The notes: generated from the letters alone by a model not told the origin. A DNA stretch of 64,000 nt from JAMXLO01 sp963818775 (GCA_963818775.1 CAWFUF010000033.1:62001-126000), one strand, 5' to 3'; shown: positions 8,411-18,081, counted from the stretch's first letter. Numbers and translations are program-made.

Positions 8411-9472
8411 TTGAACCGGCTACGTTCGGTGACCGCGGGATCGGCCGCGCTATTGCTCGCGTCCTTCGCCTGGGCGACTGCGTGCGACAGCCCGCGCCAG
8501 ATGGACGGCTTCAAGACCTGCGCCGACGTCGAGGCAGCGGAAAAGGAAGGTCAGCTCGTCCTCTACAGCACCGACCCGGAAACCAACATGGCGCAGTATC
8601 TCGGGGACTTCCACAAGATATTTCCACAGATCGCGACCAACTATGTCCGCCTGCAGGCAGGTGCGCTGTATGCCAAGGTGAACGCCGAACGCCAGGCGAA
8701 GCAGTACCTGGCCGACGTGATGCAGATCACCGACATGAGCTTCGTGCTGGATTTCCAGAAGCGCAAAGGCTACGTGCCATACGAGTTGCCGGAACTGGCT
8801 GCCTACAAGACCGAATACAAGAGCAGCCCGGAAGGTCTGTGGACCTGGGGCGTCATCATCGTTGCCGGCATTGCCTACAATCCCAACCTCGTGCCGGCCG
8901 ACCAGGCGCCGAAGAGCTGGAAGGACCTGCTCGATCCGCGGTGGAAGGACGCGATCAACGTCAAGGTCTCAACCTCAGGCCTGCAACACGTAACATGGTA
9001 CATGATTCGGCAGCTCTACGGCGACGACTACTGGAAGAAGTTCGGCGAACTGAACCCGCGCGCCTTCGACTCATACGTGCAGCAGTTCGACCGCACGGTG
9101 AACGGTCAGGACAAGGTGATCTCCACCGCCCAGTATTCAGGCTATCTGCAGTTCAAGGCGAAGGGCGCGCCGATCGCCTTCGTCAATGCGCCCGAGGGAC
9201 TGACCGCGACGCCCGGTGTCTATGGCATCCTGGAGAACCCACCGCACCCGCAGGCCGCGCGCCTGTTCATGGACTGGCTGCTTGGCGTGCCGGGGCAGAA
9301 GGCTCTCGTCGCAGCCACGGCGCTGTATTCACCGCGCGCGGACGTATCGCCCCCGGCGGGCGGCATCCCAATCAACGACTTCAAGGTGCTCGCGCCGACC
9401 GACTGGGATGCGTTTCTCAAGACGCATACGCAGTTCGCGCGCGAGTGGGACAAGATGACGGGGCTGCGCTGA
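8411..9472 (+). CDS. Periplasmic solute-binding protein (family 1 type)
   Basis: 353 residues from a TTG at 8411 with GGGAGG six bases upstream. Residues 1-22 are a signal peptide ending in ALLLASFAWATA. The mature part starts with a Cys-containing segment and contains EGQLVLYSTDPETNMAQYLGDF, then VRLQAGALYAKVNAERQAK, the layout of Fe(III)/2-aminoethylphosphonate/spermidine-type type-II binding proteins. The LLDPRWKDAI region and the C-terminal FMDWLLGVPGQKALV also fit. No permease or ATPase gene accompanies it, so it is an orphan receptor here. The ligand is unknown. Confidence 0.85.
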   Translation: MNRLRSVTAGSAALLLASFAWATACDSPRQMDGFKTCADVEAAEKEGQLVLYSTDPETNMAQYLGDFHKIFPQIATNYVRLQAGALYAKVNAERQAKQYLADVMQITDMSFVLDFQKRKGYVPYELPELAAYKTEYKSSPEGLWTWGVIIVAGIAYNPNLVPADQAPKSWKDLLDPRWKDAINVKVSTSGLQHVTWYMIRQLYGDDYWKKFGELNPRAFDSYVQQFDRTVNGQDKVISTAQYSGYLQFKAKGAPIAFVNAPEGLTATPGVYGILENPPHPQAARLFMDWLLGVPGQKALVAATALYSPRADVSPPAGGIPINDFKVLAPTDWDAFLKTHTQFAREWDKMTGLR

Positions 9473-9476
9473 CCGC

Positions 9477-10199
9477 TCAGCGCCGCGGGCGAGTACCCGA
9501 AGGATCGCGGGCGACAACATAGTCATAGGCCCGTGATCGACGGCGCGGAGATGCCAGCCAGTAGGCCGGGCAGAGCACCACGGCGGCCACCACGAAGGGT
9601 GCCAGCGAGGCGAACCAGAAGCATGTGGCCAACACCAACACCATCAACGCCTGCAAAATGATGAAGATCGCGGATATGGCGAGCGGTACCAGCGCCAAAC
9701 CCACCAGCAGCCGTCGCGACGTGACCTTCGCCGCCCGCAGCCAGTGGAACACTGCGCCGATCGCCATGCCGAACCCCGCCAGCACGACCCACCCCGCGAT
9801 GCCGCTGGCCGCCTGATAGAGACCGATCAATGTGCCCGGCACGCCAACGCAGATGGCCAGCAACAGCCCCACCACCATGGCGACCGTCTGTTCGATGACT
9901 GCTCCGACGCCATCGGCCAGATGGTAGCTCACGGGAGCGTGTTGAGTCATGTGCTCGACCGTATCGAAGTAGCTGGCGACGAGGTTGGCCGGCGTGAACC
10001 GGCTGATCGCCACATACGTCCCGTTCTGCGTGATCATCGCATCGCGCAGATGGATATTGCCGGCGGCCGCCTGGAACAGCCAGCCGACGGTCAGCGCCAG
10101 ACAGATCGACATCAGAAGGTCGGACAGGTAGCGCGCCATCAGGCGCCTGCCGAGCGCGGCTGGCCATGTTTCGAAGCGCGGGAATCTCATGCCCGCCAT
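9477..10199 (-). CDS. Multi-pass membrane protein of unknown function
   Basis: About 240 residues, convergent with the binding-protein gene (five bases between stops). Hydrophobic segments occur near residues 27-45, 105-125, 135-155, 165-190 and 195-215; a Ser/Thr-rich extracytoplasmic loop (about 50-100) separates the first from the rest. I recognise no family. The ATG at 10199 is a guess between two in-frame ATGs three codons apart; neither has a clear ribosome site. Confidence 0.6.
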   Translation of the reverse strand: MAGMRFPRFETWPAALGRRLMARYLSDLLMSICLALTVGWLFQAAAGNIHLRDAMITQNGTYVAISRFTPANLVASYFDTVEHMTQHAPVSYHLADGVGAVIEQTVAMVVGLLLAICVGVPGTLIGLYQAASGIAGWVVLAGFGMAIGAVFHWLRAAKVTSRRLLVGLALVPLAISAIFIILQALMVLVLATCFWFASLAPFVVAAVVLCPAYWLASPRRRSRAYDYVVARDPSGTRPRR

Positions 10200-11001
10200 A
10201 ATCAATTCGAAGTCGGTTACAATTTCCCTTCGGTACTTCGGATTTGCCGCCTCCGGTCAGCCCCGCCTGCATCTCTTCACAGTTTGGTCCACGGGCGGTT
10301 GCCGGACCATCCGATGGCCAGCGCAGAGCAATCGCCGGGCAAGTGAGGTTTAGCCCCTTCGTCCCATGACACCGCGCAAATTCACGCTGGCCCTTCAGCG
10401 CGATCTGATCTGCATGTTGTCAGCGAAGCTATCTCCATTGCCGAATGTCACCGTTGTACGATTGCTTTGGAGCCTGATTGGGGTTTGGTGATGCGCCAGC
10501 CCGGTAACCGCGACGGATCATCACCTTTGCGTAAGTAGATCGCCAATTCCATAGCGCCGCCCGGGTGGAAAAAAAGGTCCGTTGCAAATCCATCTGTATC
10601 TGGGCTTCCCGCATCCGCGTCTGTCATGCCGACTAGCAGCGGGCGGTGGTGATGACTGGTGCGATATACGTTCACGCATATCGGGATATGCCTCAGTAGG
10701 AAATGATTGGTTAACGCTGGCTACTGAAGTAGCTCGCTCACGCAATCGTGGGTCACCACAATTGGTTCGATCGCCCGACGCCGACGGCTCTCGACGCGCG
10801 CGCGCCATTCGGCTTTTGGTGGAGCGGAGAATCCACCTGAGGAATAGCAGTAAATTCGCGTTAATTCGCAGTTGGTAGACGTTATTTTGGATTTAACCTT
10901 CGATTAACGGTTAGGAGCCATTTTAGCCGTCCGAAAAAGGGTCCTCTGGACGCCGAGTTCACAACGGATACCCGGGTGATTGACGCCCGCGAAAGTTAGT
11001 C
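10200..11001. other. Gene-poor stretch
   Basis: About 800 bases, less GC-rich than the surroundings, with short overlapping frames on both strands but none with family features, good start signals or consistent codon use. It marks the start of the accessory-looking 10-18 kb part of the window. Confidence 0.5.
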
Positions 11002-11218
11002 ATGTCGGACTATGCCGCCTCGTTGAGGACACAACCCTGGGTCCCGCTGTCCGAGCGGACCGAGGAGGAACTCTGGGCGCTTGCCGCAGAGTACCCGTCA
11101 GCTTGCTACCACAGCACACACCGTAGACGTGGCAAATGCCTTGTGCGACCTCGCCGATCGCTATGCTGAGATGGCAGCGAAGCATAGTGTGGAAGGTCAG
11201 GCTCGTTGTATTCGATGA
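11002..11218 (+). pseudogene. Small helical protein gene broken by a one-base insertion
   Basis: The frame from the ATG at 11002 reads MSDYAASLRTQPWVPLSER and EEELWALAAEY, then loses sense at a CCC run near 11093-11096. Removing one C restores RQLATTAHTVDVANALCDLADRY and a natural stop at 11216-11218, giving about 71 residues. The restored protein is one amphipathic helical hairpin of the kind seen in short uncharacterised alphaproteobacterial proteins. Either the base is a sequencing error or the gene is newly broken. Confidence 0.6.
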
Positions 11219-11542
11219 AAACCCGGTAAGCCGGGACGGCACGCGCCACTCTCGATGTCTCGAAGACACAACACTCGGCTCGCGAGCCGAGTCATTGACC
11301 GATCCCAGCACCAAACAGTCTGATGGGATCCGCCAGCTGGGCCATTGGCGCTATTACCTTGAGCCGAGAATAAACAGCATGATGAATAATTCTGATTTGC
11401 CAGAATAGGGTGAGCGCCCAGGAAAGAAGAGGCTTCTACAAAACAAGATTCGAGTCGCATTCGACTCTTAATCTCTTTACCATTGACAGTGGCTCTATTG
11501 AGGGTTTGGGTTGCGCCGCTCAATCCAGAACAGGAGACGGCG

Positions 11543-12082
11543 ATGAACGAAGTGAAAAAGTCGGAATTCGCGGGGGCAATGCCTGATTTTGGCGTGTCGT
11601 TCGTGCAGGTTGGTTCGGATGCAGCCCGTCGTCTTTGCGAGCAAGGCCACTCTGTGACGAAGACGATCAGCGAGTGGCACAGCGAGGCCAGCCGTTTTGT
11701 CACCCATCGCGTGGCTCGAAATGGCGAAGCACTAGGGCGGGTGACGAGGTGCCAGAATTTCCCTGAGGTCTTCGCCATTCAAGCTCAATGGGTTCAGGAC
11801 GCTGCTGACGACTACCTGAGCGAGATGAGCAAGCTGATGGAAGTCAACAGCAAGATCATGAGCGGCATGCTCGGGTCTCTTGGTCAGGTTGGGATGCCTT
11901 CAGCCGCCGAGATGCCTACATCGCCGGCAGCGCACTCCGCCTTCGAGACACATGTATCGCCTGAGGCGCGTTCCGAATCTGCGCCACTCGCATCGCCCGA
12001 GGTGCGCTTGGGGCCCGAGACGCGGACCCAGCCTGCGACGCGTTTATCATCTGCAAGGGCTACAGCGAAGGCCGAAGACTAG
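11543..12082 (+). CDS. Phasin-like protein
   Basis: 179 residues. AGGAG stands six bases before the ATG. The N-terminal 110 residues are amphipathic helices ending in the phasin-type segment QWVQDAADDYLSEMSKLMEV. The tail (about 115-179) is low-complexity and rich in Pro, Ala, Ser, Thr and Glu. Phasins coat polyhydroxyalkanoate granules and control their size; some family members act in stress response. No PHA synthase is nearby, so granule binding is inferred from the family only. Confidence 0.75.
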   Translation: MNEVKKSEFAGAMPDFGVSFVQVGSDAARRLCEQGHSVTKTISEWHSEASRFVTHRVARNGEALGRVTRCQNFPEVFAIQAQWVQDAADDYLSEMSKLMEVNSKIMSGMLGSLGQVGMPSAAEMPTSPAAHSAFETHVSPEARSESAPLASPEVRLGPETRTQPATRLSSARATAKAED

Positions 12083-12500
12083 CGGTCAGGGGCGTCAAAC
12101 TGTATTGCCGACCAGGGCGATGCGCCCGATCAACTTCGCAAAATGCGATCGGGCTGGGCTGGGGCGACGCCTGGTGCCATCTGCAGCCGGGTTGCAGGGA
12201 TGCGACGGACCATCTCACCTGGCCGCGCGTCCGGCTCATCCTTGCTGGCTTTTTCGGTGTCGCCTGAGTCTTGCGACCGAGACCAAACTTCGTCGCCAGG
12301 GTCGATCGCGTCGCCCCCGGAGCACCATGTTTCGCTCACTTATGAGCTTTTGCAAGATCCGCTCGTAGCCGGAATATTACCAAACCGCTCGACAGGCATT
12401 GGCGGCATCTTTGCGTCCGTCGGCCGCGAGCACAGGTCCAGTGCGGATCGTGTCATTTCGAGGCTTTACGATGGCGCAGGTCCTTCAGGGCAGGAGCAGC
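12083..12500. other. Intergenic stretch with no supported gene
   Basis: About 420 bases between the phasin gene and the end of the MarR gene. Short open frames exist on both strands but show no family features. A phasin terminator or an upstream regulatory region cannot be pinpointed by eye. Confidence 0.4.
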
Positions 12501-12896
12501 TTAACCGTTAGCCGACACCAGCCAGGGTCGCAGATTGCCCCTCACCGGAATGCTGCCGGCTTCTTTGGCGGCGTCAGCGAGTATCTTTTTGAGATCGCGT
12601 AAAAACCCAGCACCCATCGTCGTCCGCTGGACCAGGACACTACGCCGATCCAGAGGGTCGGTCTTCCGGCGAACCAAATGGAATTCAGAAAGACGATTTA
12701 GCGCACGACAGACCGCAGGTCTCGATATATTCAGCTTGGTGGCCAAACCTCGAACCGTCTGGGCTTCGTCCTCGAGGTAGCACATCAAAAATACCCCGAT
12801 CTGGCGCGCGGACAGGTCAGCACCCTCGCGGCGAACAAGCGCAACAATTGCGCGGAGTAGGGCTTCTGCCATCCAATCGCCCATTTCCGTATTCAA
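12501..12896 (-). CDS. MarR-family transcriptional regulator
   Basis: 131 residues. A winged helix-turn-helix is visible: LSARQIGVFLMCYLEDEAQTVRGLA, then the recognition helix region ISRPAVCRALNRLSEFHLV and the wing RRKTDPLDRRSVLV, the R-x-x-D-x-x-DRR-x pattern of MarR proteins. The TTG at 12896 was chosen because AGGAGAGA lies directly upstream; an ATG at 12884 is the alternative. Such repressors usually bind an operator near their own gene and respond to small aromatic or oxidant signals. The target is not evident here. Confidence 0.75.
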   Translation of the reverse strand: MNTEMGDWMAEALLRAIVALVRREGADLSARQIGVFLMCYLEDEAQTVRGLATKLNISRPAVCRALNRLSEFHLVRRKTDPLDRRSVLVQRTTMGAGFLRDLKKILADAAKEAGSIPVRGNLRPWLVSANG

Positions 12897-13341
12897 GTCA
12901 TCTCTCCTATGTCTTGGTGTCACGGCTGTGGCATTCGTGGGCAATGTTGCTGCATATGCACGGCAAGCTAATCCTCTGACGAACCACGCGCCGTTCTTCC
13001 ATCGCGATGAACGACAGGGTTGTCCGGTTGTCCCGACCAAGGCCTACTCGCTCAATAAGGACAGCAATCATGACGGAACTGGCCCCTGGCTTCGACTTGA
13101 AAGATCACGGGCTGTTGTTCGCCATCAGGTATCAACTCCATTGTCAGCAGTCTTCGCTGCCATCAGGATCATAAAATACCTGCCTCAGGGATATTGCGTA
13201 GTGAGCAGGTCTTATCGGAAACAGGCACCGACCAAGAAGGGCTGAGGGCCTCCGCGACTTTTGGCGCGGTTGGTGCTGGCCCGCCTATCGGGTGCGAAAT
13301 TAGTGACGGAGAACCGCTTCCGACGGGCAAGGTATTCGCAG
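12897..13341. other. Intergenic stretch with no supported gene
   Basis: About 440 bases upstream of the MarR gene. A 34-codon frame from the ATG at 13070 (MTELAPGFDLKDHG) has an AGGA a few bases before it but is too short to support. Nothing else is recognisable. Confidence 0.35.
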
Positions 13342-13545
13342 ATGGATAAGCGCGATCCGGTCGTCATGCAGGCGATAGCGAATGTCATCGGAGCGGAGAA
13401 TGAGGACGAGGGGTGCCTCGGTCCACCGCCAGGAAAAACCCAAGCCATCTACGATGAAATCAGGCGTCTTGATCGAGCGCGGTTAGAAGCCGAGCATCGG
13501 CTACGGTTCAAGCGGCGCGATAAAATAGCTATTTCGATTGTATGA
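13342..13545 (+). CDS. Small hypothetical protein
   Basis: 67 residues from the ATG at 13342. The composition is charged and helical (IYDEIRRLDRARLEAEHRLRF), ending in a basic tail. I see no family match. The frame is open further upstream to 13261, so the start is uncertain. It sits in the gene-poor accessory stretch. Confidence 0.35.
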   Translation: MDKRDPVVMQAIANVIGAENEDEGCLGPPPGKTQAIYDEIRRLDRARLEAEHRLRFKRRDKIAISIV

Positions 13546-13661
13546 TCATGGCACGGCCCCTTTAGTAACCGTGGTTACTAGATGTCGCGTGCTAACGCGG
13601 AGTGCAATCTTTTATGTTCCAAGTAACGTCGATGTGACGCCAGCCGCGGTGATCCAATTCG

Positions 13662-14267
13662 TCATCCGACAATTCGTTGCATAAGACCCAGAATCCCACG
13701 CAGATGCATGCCTTCGCTGGCCAACACACACAAACATGGCTCTGAGCCCGTGACCATGATTGCCACCTCGGCATGCTCGCTGGCCTCGGGATCAGAAATA
13801 TCACCCACGGAGTATTCGCCGCTACTGTCGATAAATGAGCCTGCCAGCACACAGGCAAGTTCGAGGCCACGATGGCGATGGCGCGGCAGTTTGCTGCCGG
13901 GTCTACCCCAAAGAAGGCCGCCCCAGCCGGGGCCAGGAACATGCATCATGCGCCACCAGAAGCCGGCACTGACCGGCCACCACCGTGTTCTCAATGGGAT
14001 GCGATTGAGCGGCGCCGGCAAGTCTGGGTTGACGATCGGTGGTGGGCCCAAATCGATGAACGATGCGGGGGGCCTCACCACGCCGCACATTGGCAGCGGA
14101 TCGATCTCCTCCAGCAAGATGCCGCCGAGCATTTCCAAGTCAGCCAGTGCGTCTCGGCAGACGGTGCAGAATGTCAGGTGGGTTGCTGTCACGATCTTCA
14201 ACACCTCAGGCATTGCACCAGTAGCATACTGCAACAGCGTAGCCTCATCAGGATGATGCCGGATCAC
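13662..14267 (-). CDS. chrR: ChrR-type zinc anti-sigma factor with a cupin domain
   Basis: 201 residues from a GTG at 14267. The N-terminal zinc anti-sigma domain is clear: HHPDEATLLQYATGAMP, then H-x3-C-x2-C (His30, Cys34, Cys37). A cupin follows, with PRHRHRGLELACVLAGSF (about 127-144) carrying metal-ligand histidines. ChrR binds its ECF sigma factor and releases it on singlet oxygen or organic hydroperoxide stress. The gene overlaps the sigma gene stop by four bases (GTGA), so the two are translationally coupled. Pairing and domain order both support the call. Confidence 0.88.
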   Translation of the reverse strand: MIRHHPDEATLLQYATGAMPEVLKIVTATHLTFCTVCRDALADLEMLGGILLEEIDPLPMCGVVRPPASFIDLGPPPIVNPDLPAPLNRIPLRTRWWPVSAGFWWRMMHVPGPGWGGLLWGRPGSKLPRHRHRGLELACVLAGSFIDSSGEYSVGDISDPEASEHAEVAIMVTGSEPCLCVLASEGMHLRGILGLMQRIVG

Positions 14268-14842
14268 AGCAGGTCATCCAGTTGCGAGCGCAACCGCCGT
14301 ATCGCCAACCGCAGCCGCGACTTCACCGTGCCTAGCGGGATATGCAAGTCCCGTTCAATCTCCCGGTGGGTCTTCTCCTCCAGGAATGCCTTGCGAATGA
14401 CCGTGGTCTGTTCAACAGGAAGATTTTCAAGCGCCTGTTTCAGCCGCGCTTGGTGTTCGGCGATTGCCATCACCTGATCGGCAGGTGGGTCTACGGCGTT
14501 ATCAGAAGCGCGAACTGCCGCGACAAAACGCTCGCCGTGAACCACATCGGCCCGCAGATCACGAGCAATGCCGAAAATCCAACCAGCAAGCGTTTTTTTC
14601 CTTGGGTCGAATGCAGCCGCGTCGCGCCAGACCGTGGCCATGGTCTCTTGCGCAATTTCATCGGCAATGGGCGGATCAACCTCACTGCGAATCATCAAAG
14701 CCTTGACGCGCGGCGCGAAGTAATCGAACAGCTTGACGAAAGCCGTGTGGTCCTGTCGTTGTGCGACTGCCTGGATTAGTATAAGGCGATCGGCCAGAGG
14801 CAGCGTCACGGCGGCGCCACTGGTATTCTGACTAGCCACCAC
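14264..14842 (-). CDS. rpoE: ECF sigma factor, partner of the ChrR-type anti-sigma
   Basis: 192 residues from a GTG at 14842 with GAGG five bases upstream. Region 2 (FDYFAPRVKALMIRSEVDP, then ADEIAQETMATVWRDAAAFD) and region 4 (ENLPVEQTTVIRKAFLEEKTH, then LHIPLGTVKSRLRLAIRRLR) are complete. Together with the downstream ChrR-type gene it forms the RpoE-ChrR photooxidative stress module known from Rhodobacter. The frame continues open upstream into the decayed transposase, but that part has no sigma-like sequence. The transposase remnant stops only 20 bases before the start, so the native promoter has probably been displaced. Confidence 0.88.
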   Translation of the reverse strand: MVASQNTSGAAVTLPLADRLILIQAVAQRQDHTAFVKLFDYFAPRVKALMIRSEVDPPIADEIAQETMATVWRDAAAFDPRKKTLAGWIFGIARDLRADVVHGERFVAAVRASDNAVDPPADQVMAIAEHQARLKQALENLPVEQTTVIRKAFLEEKTHREIERDLHIPLGTVKSRLRLAIRRLRSQLDDLL

Positions 14843-14861
14843 TAGTACCTCTGCACAGTGA

Positions 14862-15962
14862 TTATGACTCTTTGGCGGTGTCAGGATAAGCGCGTGCCAG
14901 CTTGTCCCGCGCCTTTTGCGTGGTGAACTTCCATTTGACGCGGGCGCCGGAGGAGTTGCGTTGCCGCTCCCACGCCTCGATCTCGGAGACAAGGAGCTCA
15001 CGCGCACCAATTCGGCGATCCAGACATTGCCCGCGCAACACGCGATTCGATTTCCACCATGTTGAGCCAGCTCGCGTGCTTCGGTGTGTAATGAAACTCT
15101 AGGCGCTGAAGCACGCGGTGTGCCTCCGGTGCCGGGAAAGCCTCGTACAAGGCCCCGGCCGTGTGGGTGGAAAGATTGTCCATCACCACCCGGATCCGGT
15201 CCGCGTCCGGATAATGCACATCGGCCACCTCGCGCATGCAATCGGCGAAGTCGCGCGCGGTTCGGTGGTCCGTCACCTTCACATGCCGCCAGGATGTGTG
15301 TGCGTCGAGAAACACGAACAGATTGGCCGTGCCATTGCGCCGATATTCGCAATCGTAACGCTCAGGCTGACCAGGTGCCGCCGGAATCCGCTCGCGCACT
15401 CACCGATCAACTGCGTCGGACTTTCGTCGAAGCAAACCACCGGACGCCTGGGATCGGCCTCTTCGGCATAAAGATCGAGCACATCCTCCATCCGGGCGAC
15501 ATAAGTGCCATCCACTTGCGGAATGCACCACATCTTCCGGAGCCAGGGCTTCAGGTCGTCCTCGGCCAGCCGCCGGCATACCGTCTCACGCGACAGCCCT
15601 TCATGCTCCGTCAGTTGGACCATCTCGCCGGCCAGCAGATCCAGTGTCCAGCGCTTGCGGCCTGCCGGCGGGCTCGAGCAGACCGTCGCCACCAGCAACG
15701 CCGTCTCCTTGCCGGACAGCTTGCGGACAGCTCCAGGCCGCGGTTCTTCGCTCAGTGCCAGCTCAATGTTGCCTTCCACGAAGCGCCGTTTGGTCCGGTA
15801 AACCGTGGACCCGCCCACCGAGATACTACTCGCGATCGCTTCGTCGCTGATCCCCGCGTCGGCCGCCAGCAGGATTTGCGCCCGTTTGAGTTTGCGCGCT
15901 GCAAGTTTCCCGCCGCTCAGCATCGCCGTGAGGTCCGCGCGTTCCCCCTCGTTCAGTTCCAC
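14862..15962 (-). mobile_element. IS630-type transposase remnant with frameshifts
   Basis: Reading from about 15962 down to a stop at 14862-14864 gives an IS630-family transposase in three frames. First part: NEGERADLTAMLSGG, an HTH region, then CFDESPTQLIGE with the first catalytic Asp. After a one-base loss near 15388 the frame changes and gives RERIPAAPGQPERYDCEYRR, MDNLSTHTAG (second Asp) and HASWLNMVEIE (catalytic Glu). A second shift near 15050 leads to RRIGARELLVSEIEAWERQR and the natural end KARDKLARAYPDTAKES. All catalytic residues survive. Some IS630 elements use one programmed frameshift, but two shifts plus no clean start indicate an inactive copy. Terminal inverted repeats were not found by eye. 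Confidence 0.8.
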
Positions 15963-16021
15963 CCGGATACCGTATGTTCATGGCTGATCCCCCGCTATCG
16001 AGGGCATCGAATTGCGCGGCA

Positions 16022-16120
16022 GTGATTACCCCGAGGTTCACGCCAAGGCAGGGACAATATCTCGCGTTCATCCACGCCCTACACGCTGGTGAATGAGCGT
16101 CCGCCAGCGCACAGCCATCA
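16022..16120 (+). pseudogene. Fragment of a small winged-helix DNA-binding gene
   Basis: A GTG at 16022 opens VITPRFTPRQGQYLAFIHA, the start of a small HTH protein type common in bacteria (FTPRQGQYLAFI-x-AYT). One extra C at 16079 shifts the frame, after which YTLVNERPPAHSHQ continues the same domain. The similarity then ends near 16120 and the sequence runs into the next open frame. It is a frameshifted and truncated remnant whose tail became the apparent N-terminus of the following gene. Confidence 0.5.
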
Positions 16121-17420
16121 AGCACCTCGGCTGAGCCGCCGTCATCCCAGAGGCAGACGTCGACGCGCGGGCTGCTCCGCCAGCGTGCGCGATCGCCCCG
16201 GTCTGGTGCACGTCATCTCGGCGATGGAAGCCATCGACGCGTACAAACCCTGGCACGACAAGCAGACCCACAAGACCTTCATCCGGCCGGACAGTGGCAA
16301 GTGCCTGCACTATTATTTCTACTTTCAGGACGCCACATTCGGGCTGGTCTACCTGCGCGTGCCGACCTGGGCGCCGTTCCGCCTGCAGTTCTACTGCAAC
16401 GGCCATAGCTGGCTGGCGCGCAAGCTGTCCGCGAAGGGCATCGGCTACACCATGGCCGACAATGCGTTCGTGCACATCGACGACTGGGCGCTTGCCCAGG
16501 CCTTGGCCGACACACTGTCGCCTGACCAGTTGCACCGCACGCTGGATCGGTATGCCAGGCTGTATTGCCCGGTATCTGATGTGTTCGGGCAGTCCTATCA
16601 TTGGAGCCTGATGCAGGTGGAATACGCCACCGATCTGGCGTTCCGCTCCACCGTCACCCTCGGCCCGCTTTATGAGCAACTGGTCCGCCAGTCGGTGCTG
16701 AACGTGAAGGCCGAGCAGGTCGCCACGTTTCTCGGCCGGCAGATCACGCCGTCGCTGGCGCAGGAGATCGGCTCGCAGTTCGCCACCCGGATCGAGGGCA
16801 CCTGCATCAGGCATCGCTTCGGCAAGTGCTCGATCAAGATGTATGACAAGCACGGCATCGTCCTGCGTATCGAGACCACCACCAACGATGTGTCGTTCTT
16901 CAAGCACCACCGAAGGGTGGAACACCGCAAGGGCCCGGCGAGCCGGGAACTCGCGCCGGTCAAGAAGTCGATCTACAGCCTGATCGACCTGCGAGACATT
17001 CTGCTTGGCTGCAACCGGCGCTATATCGCCCACCTGTCCGCGCTGGACGACTTCTCCGCCGGGTTCCGGGCGCTGGGCCGCCTGACCAGGCCGCGTGAAG
17101 TGGACGGCAAGACGGTGCCGGGGATCAACTTCTTCGCTCCGGCGGACAAAACCCTGCTACACGCCCTGCAGAACCCGAGGGTCAACATCGCCGGCATTCG
17201 CCGCAGCCAGTTGTTGCCGCACCTCGGCATGTTCTCACCCACCCGACTGTCGCGACACCTGCGCCGACTGCTCGACCTCGGGGTCATCAAACGCGTCACC
17301 GGAACCTACCGCTACTACCTCAGCCAAGCCTGCCAGCGTAATCATGCCATCCTCGCTCACATCATGCGCCGGCGGCATCTGCGATGTCCGCACTGTCGGA
17401 TATGGCTCAGCTCGGCATAG
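16089..17420 (+). CDS. Conserved multi-copy-type protein with a C-terminal winged helix, 5' end probably lost
   Basis: 443 residues as an open frame, but about the first 38 come from HTH fragment DNA in this frame and look random (Arg-rich). The conserved part starts near RDRPGLVHVISAMEAIDAY and contains KCLHYYFYFQDATFGLVYLRV and PTWAPFRLQFYCNGHSWLA. It ends with a winged-helix-like region (LFSPTRLSRHLRRLLDLGVIK pattern, about 380-400) and a terminal CPHC. Such proteins occur in many copies in diverse bacteria and are often linked to mobile regions; no function is known to me. The true start is probably missing, so the gene is likely 5'-truncated. Any start between 16089 and about 16220 is a guess. 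Confidence 0.55.
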   Translation: MNERPPAHSHQAPRLSRRHPRGRRRRAGCSASVRDRPGLVHVISAMEAIDAYKPWHDKQTHKTFIRPDSGKCLHYYFYFQDATFGLVYLRVPTWAPFRLQFYCNGHSWLARKLSAKGIGYTMADNAFVHIDDWALAQALADTLSPDQLHRTLDRYARLYCPVSDVFGQSYHWSLMQVEYATDLAFRSTVTLGPLYEQLVRQSVLNVKAEQVATFLGRQITPSLAQEIGSQFATRIEGTCIRHRFGKCSIKMYDKHGIVLRIETTTNDVSFFKHHRRVEHRKGPASRELAPVKKSIYSLIDLRDILLGCNRRYIAHLSALDDFSAGFRALGRLTRPREVDGKTVPGINFFAPADKTLLHALQNPRVNIAGIRRSQLLPHLGMFSPTRLSRHLRRLLDLGVIKRVTGTYRYYLSQACQRNHAILAHIMRRRHLRCPHCRIWLSSA

Positions 17421-17529
17421 CGATAAAATGCATTCTGCCGAAGTAGTGCTAGTTTCTCTCCACCAGCCTTCCTGAGGCCGCAATAACCCGTAACAGAAGA
17501 TACCCCTATGTACCGTTGCCCCCGATTTC

Positions 17530-17956
17530 CGCTGCGGTTTTGCAATATCGTTGCCCGCGGTCGCTTTCGGCGCCGATCAGGTGCCTGATGTGAAGGGCGA
17601 CTGGGTCGGCAAGACTCACACGATCATCGCGGGGCGTGGGGGACATTGACCCACCAGCATCGGCACATTCGACAAGCCCGGCTTGTACGAGAAGGACATC
17701 GTCATCAAGGTGACCGGAGTCCGACCGGCATATCTGGGGCCGCGTAATCATATCCGGCAAAGATCAGAAGACCGAGGGACCCTTTGTCGGCGAGCTGACT
17801 GGAAAGGACAACCGACACTTCGTTACGGCAGACACGGACGGCTATGTCGTCGGCGACATCAGCGAGGATAACGTCCTGAGCTTCTGCTACATGCAGGCAG
17901 GCGGCCCCACCCATTCAAGCGTGGTAAGCTGCACCGACGTGAAGTTGCAGCGCTGA
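17530..17956 (+). pseudogene. Broken gene for a secreted protein
   Basis: One frame gives ADQVPDVKGDWVGKTHTIIAG and then a TGA at 17647-17649 where a Trp is expected (GGH-stop-PTS), followed by GTFDKPGLYEKDIVIKVTG. A one- or two-base shift near 17725 then leads to DRHIWGRVIISGKDQ, FVTADTDGYVVGDIS and a natural end at 17956. The upstream part lacks a start codon, though a hydrophobic segment looks like a signal-peptide end (LPAVAFGA). So it carries a nonsense codon, a frameshift and a lost 5' end. Confidence 0.6.
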
Positions 17957-18081
17957 CGCCGGGAAAACACGGAATATTGTGGGCCTCCAGATCCCGCGCT
18001 TGACCGCACCCAATCTGGGGCTCCCCTGGAGCGGAATGCTTAGATTGACACAACCATCAAAGAACCGCTTGGCATATCCGC

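Noticed and set aside
16068..17033. Long minus-strand open frame opposite the 443-residue gene
   Set aside because: It reads as a generic GC-rich shadow with no start signal or motif, while the plus frame carries conserved sequence.
17647..17649. In-frame TGA in the broken secreted-protein gene as a third Sec codon
   Set aside because: The expected residue is Trp (GGH-W-P), no Cys/Sec motif surrounds it, and the gene is also frameshifted and lacks a start.
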